Assembly (NCBI RefSeq): GCF_020217465.1
Contig: NZ_CP084115.1
Coordinates: 3,348,001-3,412,000 of the forward strand
Direction of reading: 5' to 3'
DNA: 64,000 nucleotides
From: Cobetia amphilecti
Lineage (GTDB): Bacteria; Pseudomonadota; Gammaproteobacteria; Pseudomonadales; Halomonadaceae
A program made the translations under genes and the position numbers. Of the stretch, positions 52,111 to 62,030 are shown piece by piece; the first letter of the stretch is position 1, and each line of letters opens with the position of its first letter. A model generated the notes under the pieces. It had not been told where the DNA came from. It saw only the letters and a program-made list of their open reading frames with translations, and did no database searches.

Positions 52111-52158
52111 CAATAATCTCTCATATCAGAAGCCTGCGCGCGGTCTGAAGACACGAAA

Positions 52159-52188
52159 CCCGCCACCCGGGCATGCCGGAGTGGCGGG
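52159..52188 (-). terminator. Hairpin between iorB and xdhC genes
   Basis: CCCGCCAC (52159-52166) pairs with GTGGCGGG (52181-52188). On the minus strand it is followed by TTTCG, a short T run, so it may partly attenuate transcription from the hydroxylase genes into xdhC-mocA. Confidence 0.5.
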
Positions 52189-52213
52189 AATCAGAGGCAT
52201 TCACCAAGGAGGA

Positions 52214-54598
52214 TCAGGCCTCGCTGAGCGCGGCCTTGAGCGCCGCCGGACGCATCGGCAGGTCACGCAGGCGCACGCCGACCGCATGCTGAATGGCGTT
52301 GGCGATCGCCGGTGCGACCACCGTGGTGCCCGGCTCGCCGAGACCGACCGGCATCTCGGTGCTGTCGACGAACTCGAGATCCATCTGCGGCACCTGATGC
52401 ATGCGCAGCGGCTGGTAGGCGCCCAGATTCTGCGCCACCGGGCCGCCCTCGCGGTACTCGGTGCCTTCGTGCATCGCCATCGAGACGCCCCACAGGAGCG
52501 AGCCTTCCAGCTGTGCCATGGCGCCATCCGGATGCGCCAGCGTACCGGCATCGACCACGCTGGTCAGCTTCTCGAGCTTGACCTCGCCCGTGGCGCGATC
52601 GACCTTGACCCGTGCCACGCAGGCCACCCAGGTCGGCATGCTGCGTTCCTGACCGAAGCTCAGTGCCACGCCCATGCCGGTGTCTGCCGGCAGGCTGTCG
52701 CGCTCGCTCCAGCCGGACTTCTCCATCACGCGCTTGAGCACGTTGCGCAGACGCTCGGCACCGCCGGTGCTGACCGGCGCCTTGCCGGCGTTGCGGCCTT
52801 CGGCGTCCAGCAGTGCGAGACGGAATTCGGCCGGGTCCTGCTCGGCCGCCAGTGCCAGCTCATCGATATGCTGTTCGACCGCCCACAGCGTCCAGCCCGG
52901 TGCGACGGAGCGCAGGTAGCCGGGCACGAAGGCCTCGTGGGCGACCTTATTCTGCTGCGCCCAGACACGCTGGGTGCCGACGTTGTACCAGTGGTCCGCG
53001 CCGCTGATGGAGAAGGAGTCCAGCTTGCCGCCACCTTCAATGGCTTCCGCCATGAAGGCCGGCATCAGGGCGGCCGTCGGCCAGCCAGCGGCGGCGGCGT
53101 GCTCGGAGGCCACGACACGCCCCTCGGCATCGAGACCGGAGCGCAGACGCTGCACCGAGGGCGAGCGCACGCAATCGAAGCGGCTGTCATCGGGGCGCGT
53201 GAAGATCATCTTCACCGGACGCCCCACGGCCTTGGAGGCCAGCGCTGCCGGCACGGCGTAGTCACCGTGCAGACGACGCCCGAAACCACCGCCCAGATAC
53301 AGCTGGTGATGGGTGACCTTGCCTTCCTCGAGCTCCAGCGCCTTGGTGACCAGTGAGGTCAGCAGGGACTGCTGCTGGTTGCCGCAGTGGATGTGCCAGT
53401 GGCCATCTTCTTCGTAAGCCAGCGCATTGGCCGGTTCCAGCGTGAAGTGCAGCACGCTTGAGGTGGTGAAGGTGGATTCCACCGTGGTGGTGGCATTCTC
53501 GAGCAGCGGCGCAGGGTCGCCCTGATCCACCAGCAGTGAGCCATTGTCGCGGCTCGGCGAGCTGACCAGACGCTGGCCCTCGGCCTGGATCGCCGTTTCG
53601 TCGACCTGATAGCTGTCGCCCTTGCTCCACTCGACCTTGAGCAGGTCGGTGGCGCGCATCGCCGCCGAGAAGTTGTCGGCGATGACCGCAAGCCAGCCCT
53701 GACAGATGCCGGACGGGTCCTTGAGTTCGATGGTCTGGCGATAACCGATGACCTTGCGGGCCTCGCTGTCATCGACGGCGGTGACCTTGCAGCCGAAGCG
53801 GCTCGGCGGCATCACCGGACGCGCATGCAATGTCTTGCCGACACGCGCCTCGATCTCTGCCGGCAGGGTGTAGTCGATGCCGTAGACGGCCTGACCGTTG
53901 GTCTTGGGCGGCACGTCCAGCGCGTTGCCCCTGGTGCCCAGCACGCGACGCTCGGAGGCCGGCTTGAGCTCGATGGCCGCAAGCTCCTCCTCGGAGAAGC
54001 TGCGCTCCAGCCCCGCCGCGACGATCTCGCCATAGCTCAGCGACTGATCGCCACTGATGACGCGTCCCTTGCGCGCCTTGCAGCTCTCGACCGCCACGCC
54101 CATCTGCTGAGCGCCCGCCTCGATCAGCGCGATACGTCCCGCCGCGCCGGCCTGTGACAGCGGCTGGTAGCTCTGGTGAACCGACCAGCTGCCGCCGGTG
54201 ATCATGTAGCCCCACTTGGGGGCGCTGTCGACGTAATCGACCTTGACGCTGTCCCAGTCGGCTTCCAGCTCCTCGACCACCAGACGCGCGAGGCTGGTGG
54301 CGACGTGCTGCCCCATCTCGGACTTGGTGATATGCACGGTGACGGTGCCATCAGTGGCGATGGCGTACCACATGGTCGGCTCGAAGGCCCCGGCGGACAG
54401 CGTCTCGCTGGCCGAGCCCTTGCCGTCTGCCCCAGCAGCCAGCGCCGCGCCGGACACGCCGAAGGCCAGCATGGTGGAACCCGCCACACTGCCGATCAGG
54501 AAGCCACGCCGCGTGATACCGCCGCGGCTCGAGGAAGTCTTGTGCGCGGCAGCAAGCTCGCGCTGATGCGCGGCCAGCTTGTCATCAAACCTTGCCAT
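52214..54598 (-). CDS. Molybdenum hydroxylase large subunit (IorB-like)
   Basis: A 794-residue Tat-exported molybdopterin subunit of the isoquinoline oxidoreductase beta/aldehyde oxidase type. The twin-arginine motif TRRGFLIGSV lies near residue 31. The large mature part contains GGGFGRRLHGDYAVPAALASK (in part), SEMGQHVATSLARLVVEEL and, near the C-terminus, GVRLRDLPMRPA, with VVAPAIANAIQHAVG. These are the regions that bind the cofactor in this family; IorB-type subunits carry two homologous halves. It pairs with the [2Fe-2S] subunit upstream, whose stop overlaps its start by 14 bases. The substrate is unknown: an aromatic N-heterocycle or aldehyde is likely. ATG 54598 has GAGGAG upstream. 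Confidence 0.9.
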   Translation of the reverse strand: MARFDDKLAAHQRELAAAHKTSSSRGGITRRGFLIGSVAGSTMLAFGVSGAALAAGADGKGSASETLSAGAFEPTMWYAIATDGTVTVHITKSEMGQHVATSLARLVVEELEADWDSVKVDYVDSAPKWGYMITGGSWSVHQSYQPLSQAGAAGRIALIEAGAQQMGVAVESCKARKGRVISGDQSLSYGEIVAAGLERSFSEEELAAIELKPASERRVLGTRGNALDVPPKTNGQAVYGIDYTLPAEIEARVGKTLHARPVMPPSRFGCKVTAVDDSEARKVIGYRQTIELKDPSGICQGWLAVIADNFSAAMRATDLLKVEWSKGDSYQVDETAIQAEGQRLVSSPSRDNGSLLVDQGDPAPLLENATTTVESTFTTSSVLHFTLEPANALAYEEDGHWHIHCGNQQQSLLTSLVTKALELEEGKVTHHQLYLGGGFGRRLHGDYAVPAALASKAVGRPVKMIFTRPDDSRFDCVRSPSVQRLRSGLDAEGRVVASEHAAAAGWPTAALMPAFMAEAIEGGGKLDSFSISGADHWYNVGTQRVWAQQNKVAHEAFVPGYLRSVAPGWTLWAVEQHIDELALAAEQDPAEFRLALLDAEGRNAGKAPVSTGGAERLRNVLKRVMEKSGWSERDSLPADTGMGVALSFGQERSMPTWVACVARVKVDRATGEVKLEKLTSVVDAGTLAHPDGAMAQLEGSLLWGVSMAMHEGTEYREGGPVAQNLGAYQPLRMHQVPQMDLEFVDSTEMPVGLGEPGTTVVAPAIANAIQHAVGVRLRDLPMRPAALKAALSEA

Positions 54599-55178
54599 GA
54601 GACGTCTCCTCGACAGCAGAATGGGATACGGTGCCTGCCGTGGCACGCGGATCGAAGGTGCCGACGCCGGCAGTCGCGGCCGTGGCGTCGGTCTGCTGAC
54701 CGCTCACCTGGCTGGTGGCACGCTCATTGGCGATGGTGGCGGCACGCTTCACTGCGCGATGGATGCGCACGTAGGCCATGCAGCGACACAGGTTGCCGGC
54801 CATGGCGGCGGTGACCTGCTCATCGGTGGGGTCGGGCGTATTCTTGAGGAAGTCGGCGGCCTGCATGATCTGGCCGGACTGGCAGTAACCGCACTGCGGC
54901 ACCTGCTCCTCGACCCAGGCCTGCTGCAGCGGGTGGTCATCGTTCTCGGCCAGCCCCTCGATGGTGACGATGTCACCACCTTCGGCGGCCAGAACCGGCA
55001 GGACACAGGTACGCGCCGCTGTGCCGTTCAGGTGCACGGTACAGGCGCCGCACTGGGCGATGCCGCAACCGAACTTGGTGCCGGTCAGACCCAGGTGCTC
55101 ACGCAGCACCCATAACAGCGGGGTTTGCGGGTCGACCTCGAGACTGACGGCCTTGCCGTTCAGAGTGAAGTTGGCCAA
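54585..55178 (-). CDS. Molybdenum hydroxylase [2Fe-2S] subunit (IorA-like)
   Basis: A 197-residue iron-sulfur subunit. The plant-type ferredoxin cluster site is GCGIAQCGACTVHLNG and the second cluster site is CGYCQSGQIMQA followed by NLCRCMAYVRI. It passes electrons from the molybdenum subunit. I assign a TTG start at 55178 because AGGAG lies eight bases upstream and the protein then begins at the family position; ATG 55199 lacks a ribosome site. The C-terminal 45 residues (Thr/Ala/Ser-rich) extend beyond most relatives. First gene of the operon. Confidence 0.9.
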   Translation of the reverse strand: MANFTLNGKAVSLEVDPQTPLLWVLREHLGLTGTKFGCGIAQCGACTVHLNGTAARTCVLPVLAAEGGDIVTIEGLAENDDHPLQQAWVEEQVPQCGYCQSGQIMQAADFLKNTPDPTDEQVTAAMAGNLCRCMAYVRIHRAVKRAATIANERATSQVSGQQTDATAATAGVGTFDPRATAGTVSHSAVEETSHGKV

Positions 55179-55382
55179 GGGGCTTCTCCTCAGGAGCATG
55201 AAGCAGGGACAGGATTGAGATACAGAGCTGGGATACAGAGCGGCGCGACGGCATGACTCGACATGGCGTCAGTAGACTGACGCTGCGTGTGTCCGGTGTC
55301 AGGGGGCGAACGGCACGTTGCATGTCGGGCAGGCTGCGCGATTGGCATACCCCGAATGGCGAAATTCTACAGGTCACGACTC

Positions 55383-55396
55383 GGCACCATGGTGCC
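55383..55396. promoter_or_regulatory. Perfect 14-bp palindrome, candidate operator of iorAB
   Basis: GGCACCATGGTGCC is a perfect palindrome about 205 bases upstream of the iorA start, close to a possible -10. It could be an operator. No regulator gene for this operon is adjacent. Confidence 0.4.
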
Positions 55397-55588
55397 AAAC
55401 GGGAAACAGTGTAGTGTCACCAGACCGCGGCATGACACCAGACCGGGATATGGCACCCGCCATGGTAAACAGCGCATGTGACATGCATGACAGTATAGCG
55501 TTTCGCGGGGGGCGATCGGCAGTGGATTCCACGCAAGCCGGGCACGATTCGTCACCGATGCCTGCCGGCGCCTGTTAGCTGACAGCCC

Positions 55589-55626
55589 CTGCCGGTTCCT
55601 GAGGCTTCTGCCGATTCCTGACGGCT
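55589..55626. repeat. 19-bp tandem repeat near the 3' end of the amidotransferase gene
   Basis: Units at 55589-55607 and 55608-55626 share 16 of 19 bases (CTGCCGGTTCCTGAGGCTT type). They lie about 30-70 bases beyond the stop of the minus-strand amidotransferase gene. Confidence 0.75.
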
Positions 55627-55657
55627 CGTGAAAAAAGCGCCCTGCGCTGGTCAGGCC

Positions 55658-56362
55658 TCAACGCCAGTGGCGAATGAAGGCCAGCATCCATTGCGTCATC
55701 ACGGCGCTGTCTGGCGCGACACTCAGGGAGGCTTCGCCCTCGCGCACGCGATGTTCGCCGATCTGTTCGCGACGCAACCTCATCAGGTCACGTGAGTAGG
55801 CGGGGCTGAACTCGGGATGCCCCTGCACGCCGAGGCAGCTGCCCACCTCGATCAGATAGAAGGCGCAGAAGGCGCTGTCCGCCAGCACCCGGGCATCGGC
55901 AGGCAGGACACTGACCTGATCCTGATGGCTGACGATGAGATCCAGCCCCGTTTGCGGCGGTTGCATCCAGGGGCGTTGCGCGCAGACACGATTGAACGAC
56001 AGGCCGACCCCCCAGCCGCGCGCATGTTTCTCCACCTCGCCCCCCAAGGCCCTGGCGATCACCTGATGGCCGAAGCAGACACCGACCAGCGGCAGCTTTG
56101 CCGCATGCACCCGCCGGACGAACTCACACAGTGTCGTGATCCAGGCGAGCCCATCATTGACGCCATGTTTTGACCCCGTGATCAGCCAGCCATCGCAGGC
56201 ATCCAGCTGCTCGGGAAACTCGCCATCCAGGCAGCGCCAGACGCTGAGCCGGATATCGGGGTCACTGCGCGTGAGCAGGGCCTCGAACATGGCGGGATAG
56301 TTGCCGTGTCGCTCGATGAGAGCCGGATTGACGTCATCGCATTGCAGCAGACCGATGTGCAT
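55658..56362 (-). CDS. Class I glutamine amidotransferase domain protein
   Basis: A 234-residue stand-alone glutamine amidotransferase (GATase1). The nucleophile elbow is GVCFGHQ (Cys about 97), and the later catalytic His lies in GVQGHPEFSP. The DGWLITGSKHGV segment is the first oxyanion-loop region. It resembles the GuaA-like proteins of unknown substrate. ATG 56362 has AGGAGG five bases upstream; an open frame reaches 56803 but loses family similarity. It is divergent from the MFS gene. The function of this subgroup (ammonia release, or gamma-glutamyl hydrolysis in polyamine-type pathways) is not settled. Confidence 0.87.
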   Translation of the reverse strand: MHIGLLQCDDVNPALIERHGNYPAMFEALLTRSDPDIRLSVWRCLDGEFPEQLDACDGWLITGSKHGVNDGLAWITTLCEFVRRVHAAKLPLVGVCFGHQVIARALGGEVEKHARGWGVGLSFNRVCAQRPWMQPPQTGLDLIVSHQDQVSVLPADARVLADSAFCAFYLIEVGSCLGVQGHPEFSPAYSRDLMRLRREQIGEHRVREGEASLSVAPDSAVMTQWMLAFIRHWR

Positions 56363-56591
56363 CACTACCTCCTGAGGTGGCGGGATCGACGACGTCCGCG
56401 CCACGACCGCGGCACGACCGTACGTGACAAGCAACGACTGCGCTGTCGCTTCTGCTACCGTCGTTGACGTATTCGGGATGCGCCCATCCATGAGAATAAA
56501 GTGGAATATAGAGACCAAGGTCTCAAGGTGATCTTCCGCCCACAGGCAGTGGAGTCCGCAGCACAATGGTAACGACAGGGGTGGGCCAGAC

Positions 56592-57782
56592 ATGCAACTG
56601 AACTGGAAGGCAGCGATCGCGTTGGCAGCGCTGATTCTCGCCATCAATACCGGCGCGCGGCAGGCCATGGGCTTCATGCTGCCACCGATGGCCAGCGAAC
56701 TCACTTGGGGCATGGGGAGTCTGTCATTCGCGCTCGCCATCCAGAATCTGGTCTTCGGACTGGCCGCGCCCATCGCCAGCAAGCTGTCGGACCGCTTCGG
56801 CACGCTCAGCGTCTTCCTCGTCGGTAGCCTGTGCTATGCGGTCGGCATGGGCGTCACCGCCCTCTGGCCGACCCCGACGGTGTGGATGCTGGGCGCCGGC
56901 GTGCTGGCCGGTATCGGCATCGGCGCGACCACCTTCCCGCTGGTGCTGGCTGCCGTCACGCGCGTGGTCCCCCTCCAGCATCGTGGCATCGGGCTGGGCA
57001 TCGCCTCGGCCGGCGGCTCCTTCGGGCAGCTGATCTACTCGGTCGCGACCCCGATGCTGGTGCTGATCGACTGGAAGATCGCCATGCTGGCCCTCGGGGC
57101 CAGCTGTCTGCTGCTGATTCCCATGGCCCTGCCCTTGCTGCGTCGCCCGCCAGCCGGCAGTGAGGCACCGGCGGAGGATATCCCGAGCCAGGGCCCGCTG
57201 CTGCAGGACCGACGCTTTCTGGCGCTCGCCGGCGGCTTCTTCGTCTGCGGCGTGCATGTCGCCTTCATCGCCACCCACCTGCCCAATTTCGTGGTCGCCT
57301 GCGGCCTACCCCTGAACGTGGCCGGCAACACGCTGGCGATCATCGGTGCGCTCAATATCGCCGGCACCATCCTGTTCGGTGCCTGGGGCGGCCGCCGTCA
57401 CCCGCCGCAGCTGTTGATGCTGATCTATCTGTGCCGCGCCGCGCTGGTGATGGCCATGGTCGTCATCCCGCCCAGCAGCATGCTGCTCTACGCCTTCGGC
57501 GCGATCATGGGCATTCTGTGGCTGTCGACGGTGCCGCTGACCAGTCAGGCCGTGGCGCTCTACTTCGGCCAGAAGCGTCAGGCCTTCGTGTTCGGCATGG
57601 TGCTGGCCGCTCATCAGGTCGGTGCCTTCCTGGGGGCCTGGGGCGGTGGTGTGGTCTATCAGCTGACCGGCAGCTACGACCTGCTGTGGATCTCCAGCGG
57701 CATCTTCGGTCTGCTGGCCGCCATCGTGCACTGGCCGGTGCGCCGCGAGCCCACGCGCGTGATCCAGCCACAACTGGCCTGA
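56592..57782 (+). CDS. Major facilitator superfamily transporter
   Basis: A 396-residue transporter with about 12 transmembrane helices in two halves, joined by a charged loop near residue 190. The loop between TM2 and TM3 has SKLSDRFGTLSVFLVG, a variant of the MFS motif A, and the equivalent in the second half is GAWGGRRHPPQLLML. The N-terminal stretch NTGARQAMGFMLPPMASE is typical of the oxalate/formate antiporter-like and monocarboxylate MFS groups. The substrate is not predictable. ATG 56592 is the first in-frame start. It is divergent from the amidotransferase gene, with 229 bases between them. Confidence 0.9.
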   Translation: MQLNWKAAIALAALILAINTGARQAMGFMLPPMASELTWGMGSLSFALAIQNLVFGLAAPIASKLSDRFGTLSVFLVGSLCYAVGMGVTALWPTPTVWMLGAGVLAGIGIGATTFPLVLAAVTRVVPLQHRGIGLGIASAGGSFGQLIYSVATPMLVLIDWKIAMLALGASCLLLIPMALPLLRRPPAGSEAPAEDIPSQGPLLQDRRFLALAGGFFVCGVHVAFIATHLPNFVVACGLPLNVAGNTLAIIGALNIAGTILFGAWGGRRHPPQLLMLIYLCRAALVMAMVVIPPSSMLLYAFGAIMGILWLSTVPLTSQAVALYFGQKRQAFVFGMVLAAHQVGAFLGAWGGGVVYQLTGSYDLLWISSGIFGLLAAIVHWPVRREPTRVIQPQLA

Positions 57783-57833
57783 GTCGCGCCACGGGATCCG
57801 CCGCTCTCATCTCAGACCTCTGATCACATCTCC

Positions 57834-57882
57834 ACAACGACACAGCCCCCACCGGCGAGACCGATGGGGGCTGTGTCGTTGT
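57834..57882. terminator. Bidirectional terminator between MFS gene and astB
   Basis: Arms 57834-57851 and 57865-57882 pair perfectly over 18 bases, with a 13-base loop that itself pairs weakly. It can end both converging transcripts. Confidence 0.85.
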
Positions 57883-57900
57883 GGACTTCAGCGGGGACGA

Positions 57901-59247
57901 TCAGCGCTGGAAGGCGTAGACATTGCCGACCTTCAACAGCCGCGTCAGCTCATCCAGTGCCGCCAGGGTTTCCTCGGCCAGCTGCGGGTCGGCGAGGTCT
58001 GCCGGTGTCAGGCTGTCACGGTAGTGACGCTTGACCCAGTCACCCAGCTCGGCGTGCAGCGTATCGCTCATCATCACGCGCCCGGACAGCGCGGCGCGCT
58101 CGGCGTCGCTGAGCACCACGCGCAGACGCAGACAGGCCGGGCCACCGCCATTGCGCATGCTCTGCTTCACGTCCTTGACCAGCACTTCGCCGATCGGATT
58201 GGGGCCGGCCAGAATCGCATTCTGCAGCGCGTTCCATACCGCTTCGTTCTCCTGACACTCGCCCGGCACCACCAGCGTCATGCTGCCATCGTCGTTGGAG
58301 AGCAGCTGCGAGTTGAACAGATAGGAGGAGACGGCATCCTCGAGGCTGACGGCTTCCAGCGGCACACGGATCGGGATCAGCGGCGTGGACAGCTTGGCGC
58401 GAATCTCATCGAGCACCGCCTCTTCATCGCGGAAGGCCAGCTCGTGATAGAACAGCACCGGGCCATTGCCCACCGCGATCACATCGTTGTGGAAGACGCC
58501 GGCATCGATGGCGTCCGGGTGCTGCTGGGCGAACACCACCTGACCTTCGCTCAGACCATGCTGACGCGCGACGGCCTGACTGGCTTCCAGCGTCTGACGC
58601 GCCGGATAGCGACGCGGTTCGACGCCGTCACCGCCGAAGGCCTGGCGGCCATAGACGTAGAGATGCACGCCCGGCCCGCCGTGGCCATCGCACAGCCGCG
58701 TGTGGTTGGCGGCGCCTTCATCGGAGAAGGACGGCGTCGCGGGCAGCGCAGGGTGATGCGCGAAGTGACCATCGTCGGCGAAGATGGCGCCCAGGATGCG
58801 CCCGGTGGTCGCTGGCTCCAGGTAGCGGTGGAAGCTGGATTGCAGGTTGGCCGGCGTGAAGTGCACGCGGCCATCACCACTGTCGCGCGACGGCGTGACG
58901 GTAGCGGCGTTGGCCGTCCACATGCTGGAGGCGGAACACACCGCGCGCAGAAGCTGCGGTGCCTGCTCGCTGGCCGCCTTCAACACCTGGGCGTTGCTGC
59001 CGGTGAAGCCGAGATCACGCAGCGCCCCAAGGTCCGGGCGCTGTTGCGGTAGCAGAATCCCCTGTGCATAACCCAGATCCGCCAGCGACTTCATCTTGTC
59101 GAGGCCCTGCAGCGCGGCTTCGCGCGGGTTGGAGGCCAGGCCGCCGTGGCGCATCGAGGCCACGTTGCCATGCGCCAGGCCGGCGTAGTTGTGGGTCGGG
59201 CCGACCAGGCCATCGAAATTGATCTCTTGATACGGGGTGTCGGACAT
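57901..59247 (-). CDS. astB: N-succinylarginine dihydrolase
   Basis: A 448-residue hydrolase of the amidinotransferase fold, second step of arginine succinyltransferase catabolism, giving succinylornithine, ammonia and CO2. It shows [16 protein letters not shown] at the N-terminus, [24 protein letters not shown] (in part), [13 protein letters not shown] (catalytic His near 248) and [12 protein letters not shown] (catalytic Cys near 365). The length equals E. coli AstB (447). It is the last gene of the operon astC-aruF-aruG-astD-astB, 100 bases after astD. Confidence 0.96.
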   Translation of the reverse strand: MSDTPYQEINFDGLVGPTHNYAGLAHGNVASMRHGGLASNPREAALQGLDKMKSLADLGYAQGILLPQQRPDLGALRDLGFTGSNAQVLKAASEQAPQLLRAVCSASSMWTANAATVTPSRDSGDGRVHFTPANLQSSFHRYLEPATTGRILGAIFADDGHFAHHPALPATPSFSDEGAANHTRLCDGHGGPGVHLYVYGRQAFGGDGVEPRRYPARQTLEASQAVARQHGLSEGQVVFAQQHPDAIDAGVFHNDVIAVGNGPVLFYHELAFRDEEAVLDEIRAKLSTPLIPIRVPLEAVSLEDAVSSYLFNSQLLSNDDGSMTLVVPGECQENEAVWNALQNAILAGPNPIGEVLVKDVKQSMRNGGGPACLRLRVVLSDAERAALSGRVMMSDTLHAELGDWVKRHYRDSLTPADLADPQLAEETLAALDELTRLLKVGNVYAFQR

Positions 59248-59347
59248 GAAGGTCTCCTGCCACGACGCCTTGCCAGCTCAGCAAACAGGCACGGCGGGCG
59301 TCGTGGTCAACAATGGGTAAGCGGCAGCGGTGCCCGAACGGACGGCC

Positions 59348-60847
59348 TTACAGACGGATACCGGCCGGCAGGTTCGCGGGCAGCGCCAGCTCCTCGGCTT
59401 CCATCGAGGCGACCGGATAGCTGACATAGTCGGCGGCATAGTAGGCGCTGGGGCGATGGTTGCCGCTGTCGCCGATGCCACCGAAGGGCGCATCGCCGGA
59501 GGCGCCGGTGGTCTGGCGATTCCAGTTGACGATGCCTGCGCGAATGCGCAGCAGGAAGTCGTCCCAGTCAGCACGAGCGCCACCGATCAGTCCGGCCGAG
59601 AGGCCGTAGCGGGTGTCATTGGCCAGCGCGATGGCGTCGTCCCAATCGGCGTAGCGGTGGATCTTGAGCAGCGGGCCGAAGAATTCCTCGTCCTCGAGCG
59701 CAAGGCCAGTGACATCGATCAGCGCCGGGCTGAGCAGACTGGTGCCCTCTTCCACCTGCTGCATGCGCACGATGACGTTGCCGCCCAGCGCTTCGAGATC
59801 GTCCTGCGCCTTGAGCAGCCCCTCGGCCGCGGCGACGCTTGCCAGGCCACCATAGAAGGGGGCGTCCTGCGCGAACTGCCCCGCCACCCGCAGCTCGCGC
59901 AGCGCCGTGGCCAGCGTCTCGATCAGACGATCACCGACCTCGCCCTGCGGCACGATCAGGCGCCGCGCACAGGTACAGCGCTGACCGCCCGAGGCGAAGG
60001 CCGACTGGATGATCGCCAGCACCGCGGCGGTTTCATCCTGCACATCGCGCACCACCAGCGGGTTGTTGCCGCCCAGTTCCAGCGCCAGCAGCTTGCCGAC
60101 CTGACCGGCGAACTGACGGTGCAGCAGCTTGCCGACCTTGGCACTGCCGGTGAACAGCAGCCCATCGATGCCTTCGGACTGGGACAGGGCCTGGCCGACT
60201 TCCGCCGCGCCCTGCACCAGATTGATCACGCCGGCCGGCAGGCCCGCGGCCTCCCAGCACTGCAGGGTGAGATCGGCGGTGGCCGGGGTCAGCTCGGAGG
60301 GCTTGAACACGCAGGCATTGCCCGCCAGCAGCGCCGGTACCATGTGGCCGTTGGGCAGATGGCCCGGGAAGTTGTAGGGGCCGAAGACCGCCATCACGCC
60401 GTGCGGGCGGTGGCGCAGGACTGCCTGGGTGCCCGCGACATCCTTGGCACGCTCGCCGGTGCGCTCATGATAGGCCTTCACCGAGATCGCGATCTTGCCG
60501 ATCATCGCGCCGACCTCGGTGCGCGCTTCCCACAGCGGCTTGCCGGTTTCGCTGGCGATGCTGACCGCCAGCGCTTCGCGATGCTGCTCCAGCTGATCGC
60601 GGAAGCGCTCCACCACCGCCAGACGCGCCTCGAAGCCCAGGCGCGCCCAGGCCGGGAATGCCTGACGCGCTGCCGCGACGGCCTGCTCGACCTGCTCGGC
60701 AGTGGCAGCGGCGCCCTGCCACAGACATGCGTGGGAGACGGGGTCGGTCTTGGTGAAGGATGCGGCCTCACCCGCTTGCCACGCGCCGTCGATGAAGAGC
60801 TGTTGACGCACGTTGAGTGTGGCGGGAGTCGAATTCGTAGTGGTCAT
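59348..60847 (-). CDS. astD: Succinylglutamate semialdehyde dehydrogenase
   Basis: A 499-residue NAD-dependent aldehyde dehydrogenase, fourth step of the pathway. It has [13 protein letters not shown] (catalytic Glu region), [11 protein letters not shown] (catalytic Cys) and [18 protein letters not shown] (coenzyme loop). The length matches AstD (492). I chose ATG 60847, with GAGG six bases upstream, which places [12 protein letters not shown] at the family N-terminus; an open frame of 93 residues upstream is not supported. Confidence 0.95.
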   Translation of the reverse strand: MTTTNSTPATLNVRQQLFIDGAWQAGEAASFTKTDPVSHACLWQGAAATAEQVEQAVAAARQAFPAWARLGFEARLAVVERFRDQLEQHREALAVSIASETGKPLWEARTEVGAMIGKIAISVKAYHERTGERAKDVAGTQAVLRHRPHGVMAVFGPYNFPGHLPNGHMVPALLAGNACVFKPSELTPATADLTLQCWEAAGLPAGVINLVQGAAEVGQALSQSEGIDGLLFTGSAKVGKLLHRQFAGQVGKLLALELGGNNPLVVRDVQDETAAVLAIIQSAFASGGQRCTCARRLIVPQGEVGDRLIETLATALRELRVAGQFAQDAPFYGGLASVAAAEGLLKAQDDLEALGGNVIVRMQQVEEGTSLLSPALIDVTGLALEDEEFFGPLLKIHRYADWDDAIALANDTRYGLSAGLIGGARADWDDFLLRIRAGIVNWNRQTTGASGDAPFGGIGDSGNHRPSAYYAADYVSYPVASMEAEELALPANLPAGIRL

Positions 60848-60900
60848 GGCATGCCTCATCGAAAGGGCGCGCCGCGCGAGCGACGCTGAACAAGGAGTAA

Positions 60901-60924
60901 CGGGGCAGTTGGCGATCTGCCCCG
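60901..60924 (-). other. Hairpin between aruG and astD
   Basis: CGGGGCAG (60901-60908) pairs with CTGCCCCG (60917-60924), loop of eight bases, without a T-tract. It may adjust message stability between aruG and astD rather than end transcription. Confidence 0.5.
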
Positions 60925-60998
60925 CTGATGGCAAAAGGACGCAAGGCGGTGTGCGCCTGCGAGATGGCGCGAAGAAGCGGATGCCCGTGGCGGACGCT

Positions 60999-62030
60999 TC
61001 AGCCGGCCAGCACGCGCAGCGTGTCACCGCCGGTGACGCCGAGGCGTTCGGCCTCATCACGGTGGAGGCGCACATGGCAGGCGCCGGAGTCGTCCCGGGT
61101 GACGTCGTGGCTGATCCAGCTGGCACGGAAGTCGGCCATGCCGGTGGTGGCGGCCATCACGGCGGGACGCTCGCAGGCCGGGGCATCAGACGCGATGACC
61201 TCGACACTCGCCAGCTGGCTGTCACGCACGGCGCGCACATCATCGATATAGGCCTCGACTGTCGGGCCGCCATCGAAGATGTCGACGTAGCCTTCCCAGC
61301 GCAACCCTTCCTTCTTGAGCATCGCCACCGCCGGACGGGTGTGCTCATGTACCTGCCCGATGGCGGCCCGCGCGGGCTCGGAGAGAAACGGCGTATAGAT
61401 CGGGAACTTGGGCATCAGCTCGCCGATGAAGCTCTTCTGGCCCATCCCGGTGAGGCGGTCGGCCTCATTGAAGTCCATCGGGAAGAAGTGGCTGCCCAGA
61501 CACTCCCAGAACGGGCTGCGCCCTTCGGGCGTGAAGACACCGCGCATCTCGGCCAGCACCTTGTCGGGGAAGGCCGCGCGGAACTGGGCCATGAACAGCC
61601 AGCGCACCCTGGAGAGCAGCGCGCCGTTGCGGTCCTTGCGCCAGCCCTCACGCAGGAACAGCGAGCAGACCTCGGCATCACCGGTGTGGTCGGAGCACAG
61701 CGTCAGCGTATCCAGGGTGCGATGCAGATCGAGCTGCACCGAGGAATGCGCCAGCGAACCGAGGCGATAGTGATAGAACGGCGCATCGGTGCCCACGCAG
61801 GCCTCGATGGCACAGCAGCCCGCGATGCTGCCATCGCGATCATCCTCGAGCACGAAGAAGTACAGGCGATCATCGCTGGGTTCGCGGCCCTCGAAGGCGG
61901 CCAGGGTGCGCTCTATCTTGGCGCTGAGAAACTCATGATTGTCCGGCAGCGAGGTGAAGCCGACACCGGTTTCCCGCGCCAGTACCTTGAGGCCTTCGAT
62001 ATCGTGTCGAGCGATAGGACGAATGCGCAT
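60999..62030 (-). CDS. aruG: Arginine/ornithine N-succinyltransferase beta subunit
   Basis: A 343-residue AstA-family acyltransferase that joins succinyl-CoA to arginine (or ornithine), the committed step of the pathway. It starts [20 protein letters not shown] and carries [16 protein letters not shown] and [14 protein letters not shown], all typical. It is homologous to the alpha subunit encoded just upstream. Two subunits, not one AstA, is the Pseudomonas arrangement. Its start codon overlaps the aruF stop by one base. Confidence 0.93.
   Translation of the reverse strand: MRIRPIARHDIEGLKVLARETGVGFTSLPDNHEFLSAKIERTLAAFEGREPSDDRLYFFVLEDDRDGSIAGCCAIEACVGTDAPFYHYRLGSLAHSSVQLDLHRTLDTLTLCSDHTGDAEVCSLFLREGWRKDRNGALLSRVRWLFMAQFRAAFPDKVLAEMRGVFTPEGRSPFWECLGSHFFPMDFNEADRLTGMGQKSFIGELMPKFPIYTPFLSEPARAAIGQVHEHTRPAVAMLKKEGLRWEGYVDIFDGGPTVEAYIDDVRAVRDSQLASVEVIASDAPACERPAVMAATTGMADFRASWISHDVTRDDSGACHVRLHRDEAERLGVTGGDTLRVLAG

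Larger units (their letters stand above)
55179..55657. other. Gene-free region upstream of iorAB with palindrome and repeats
   Basis: About 480 bases with no convincing gene. It holds a perfect 14-base palindrome at 55383-55396, loose direct repeats (ACCAGACCG at about 55419 and 55437) and a 19-base repeat pair at 55589-55626. A possible minus-strand -10 (TAGAAT, near 55366) lies close to the palindrome, without a clear -35. Confidence 0.5.

Noticed and set aside
55179-55199. ATG 55199 as start of the [2Fe-2S] subunit
   Set aside because: No ribosome site upstream, whereas AGGAG sits eight bases before TTG 55178, the family-length start.
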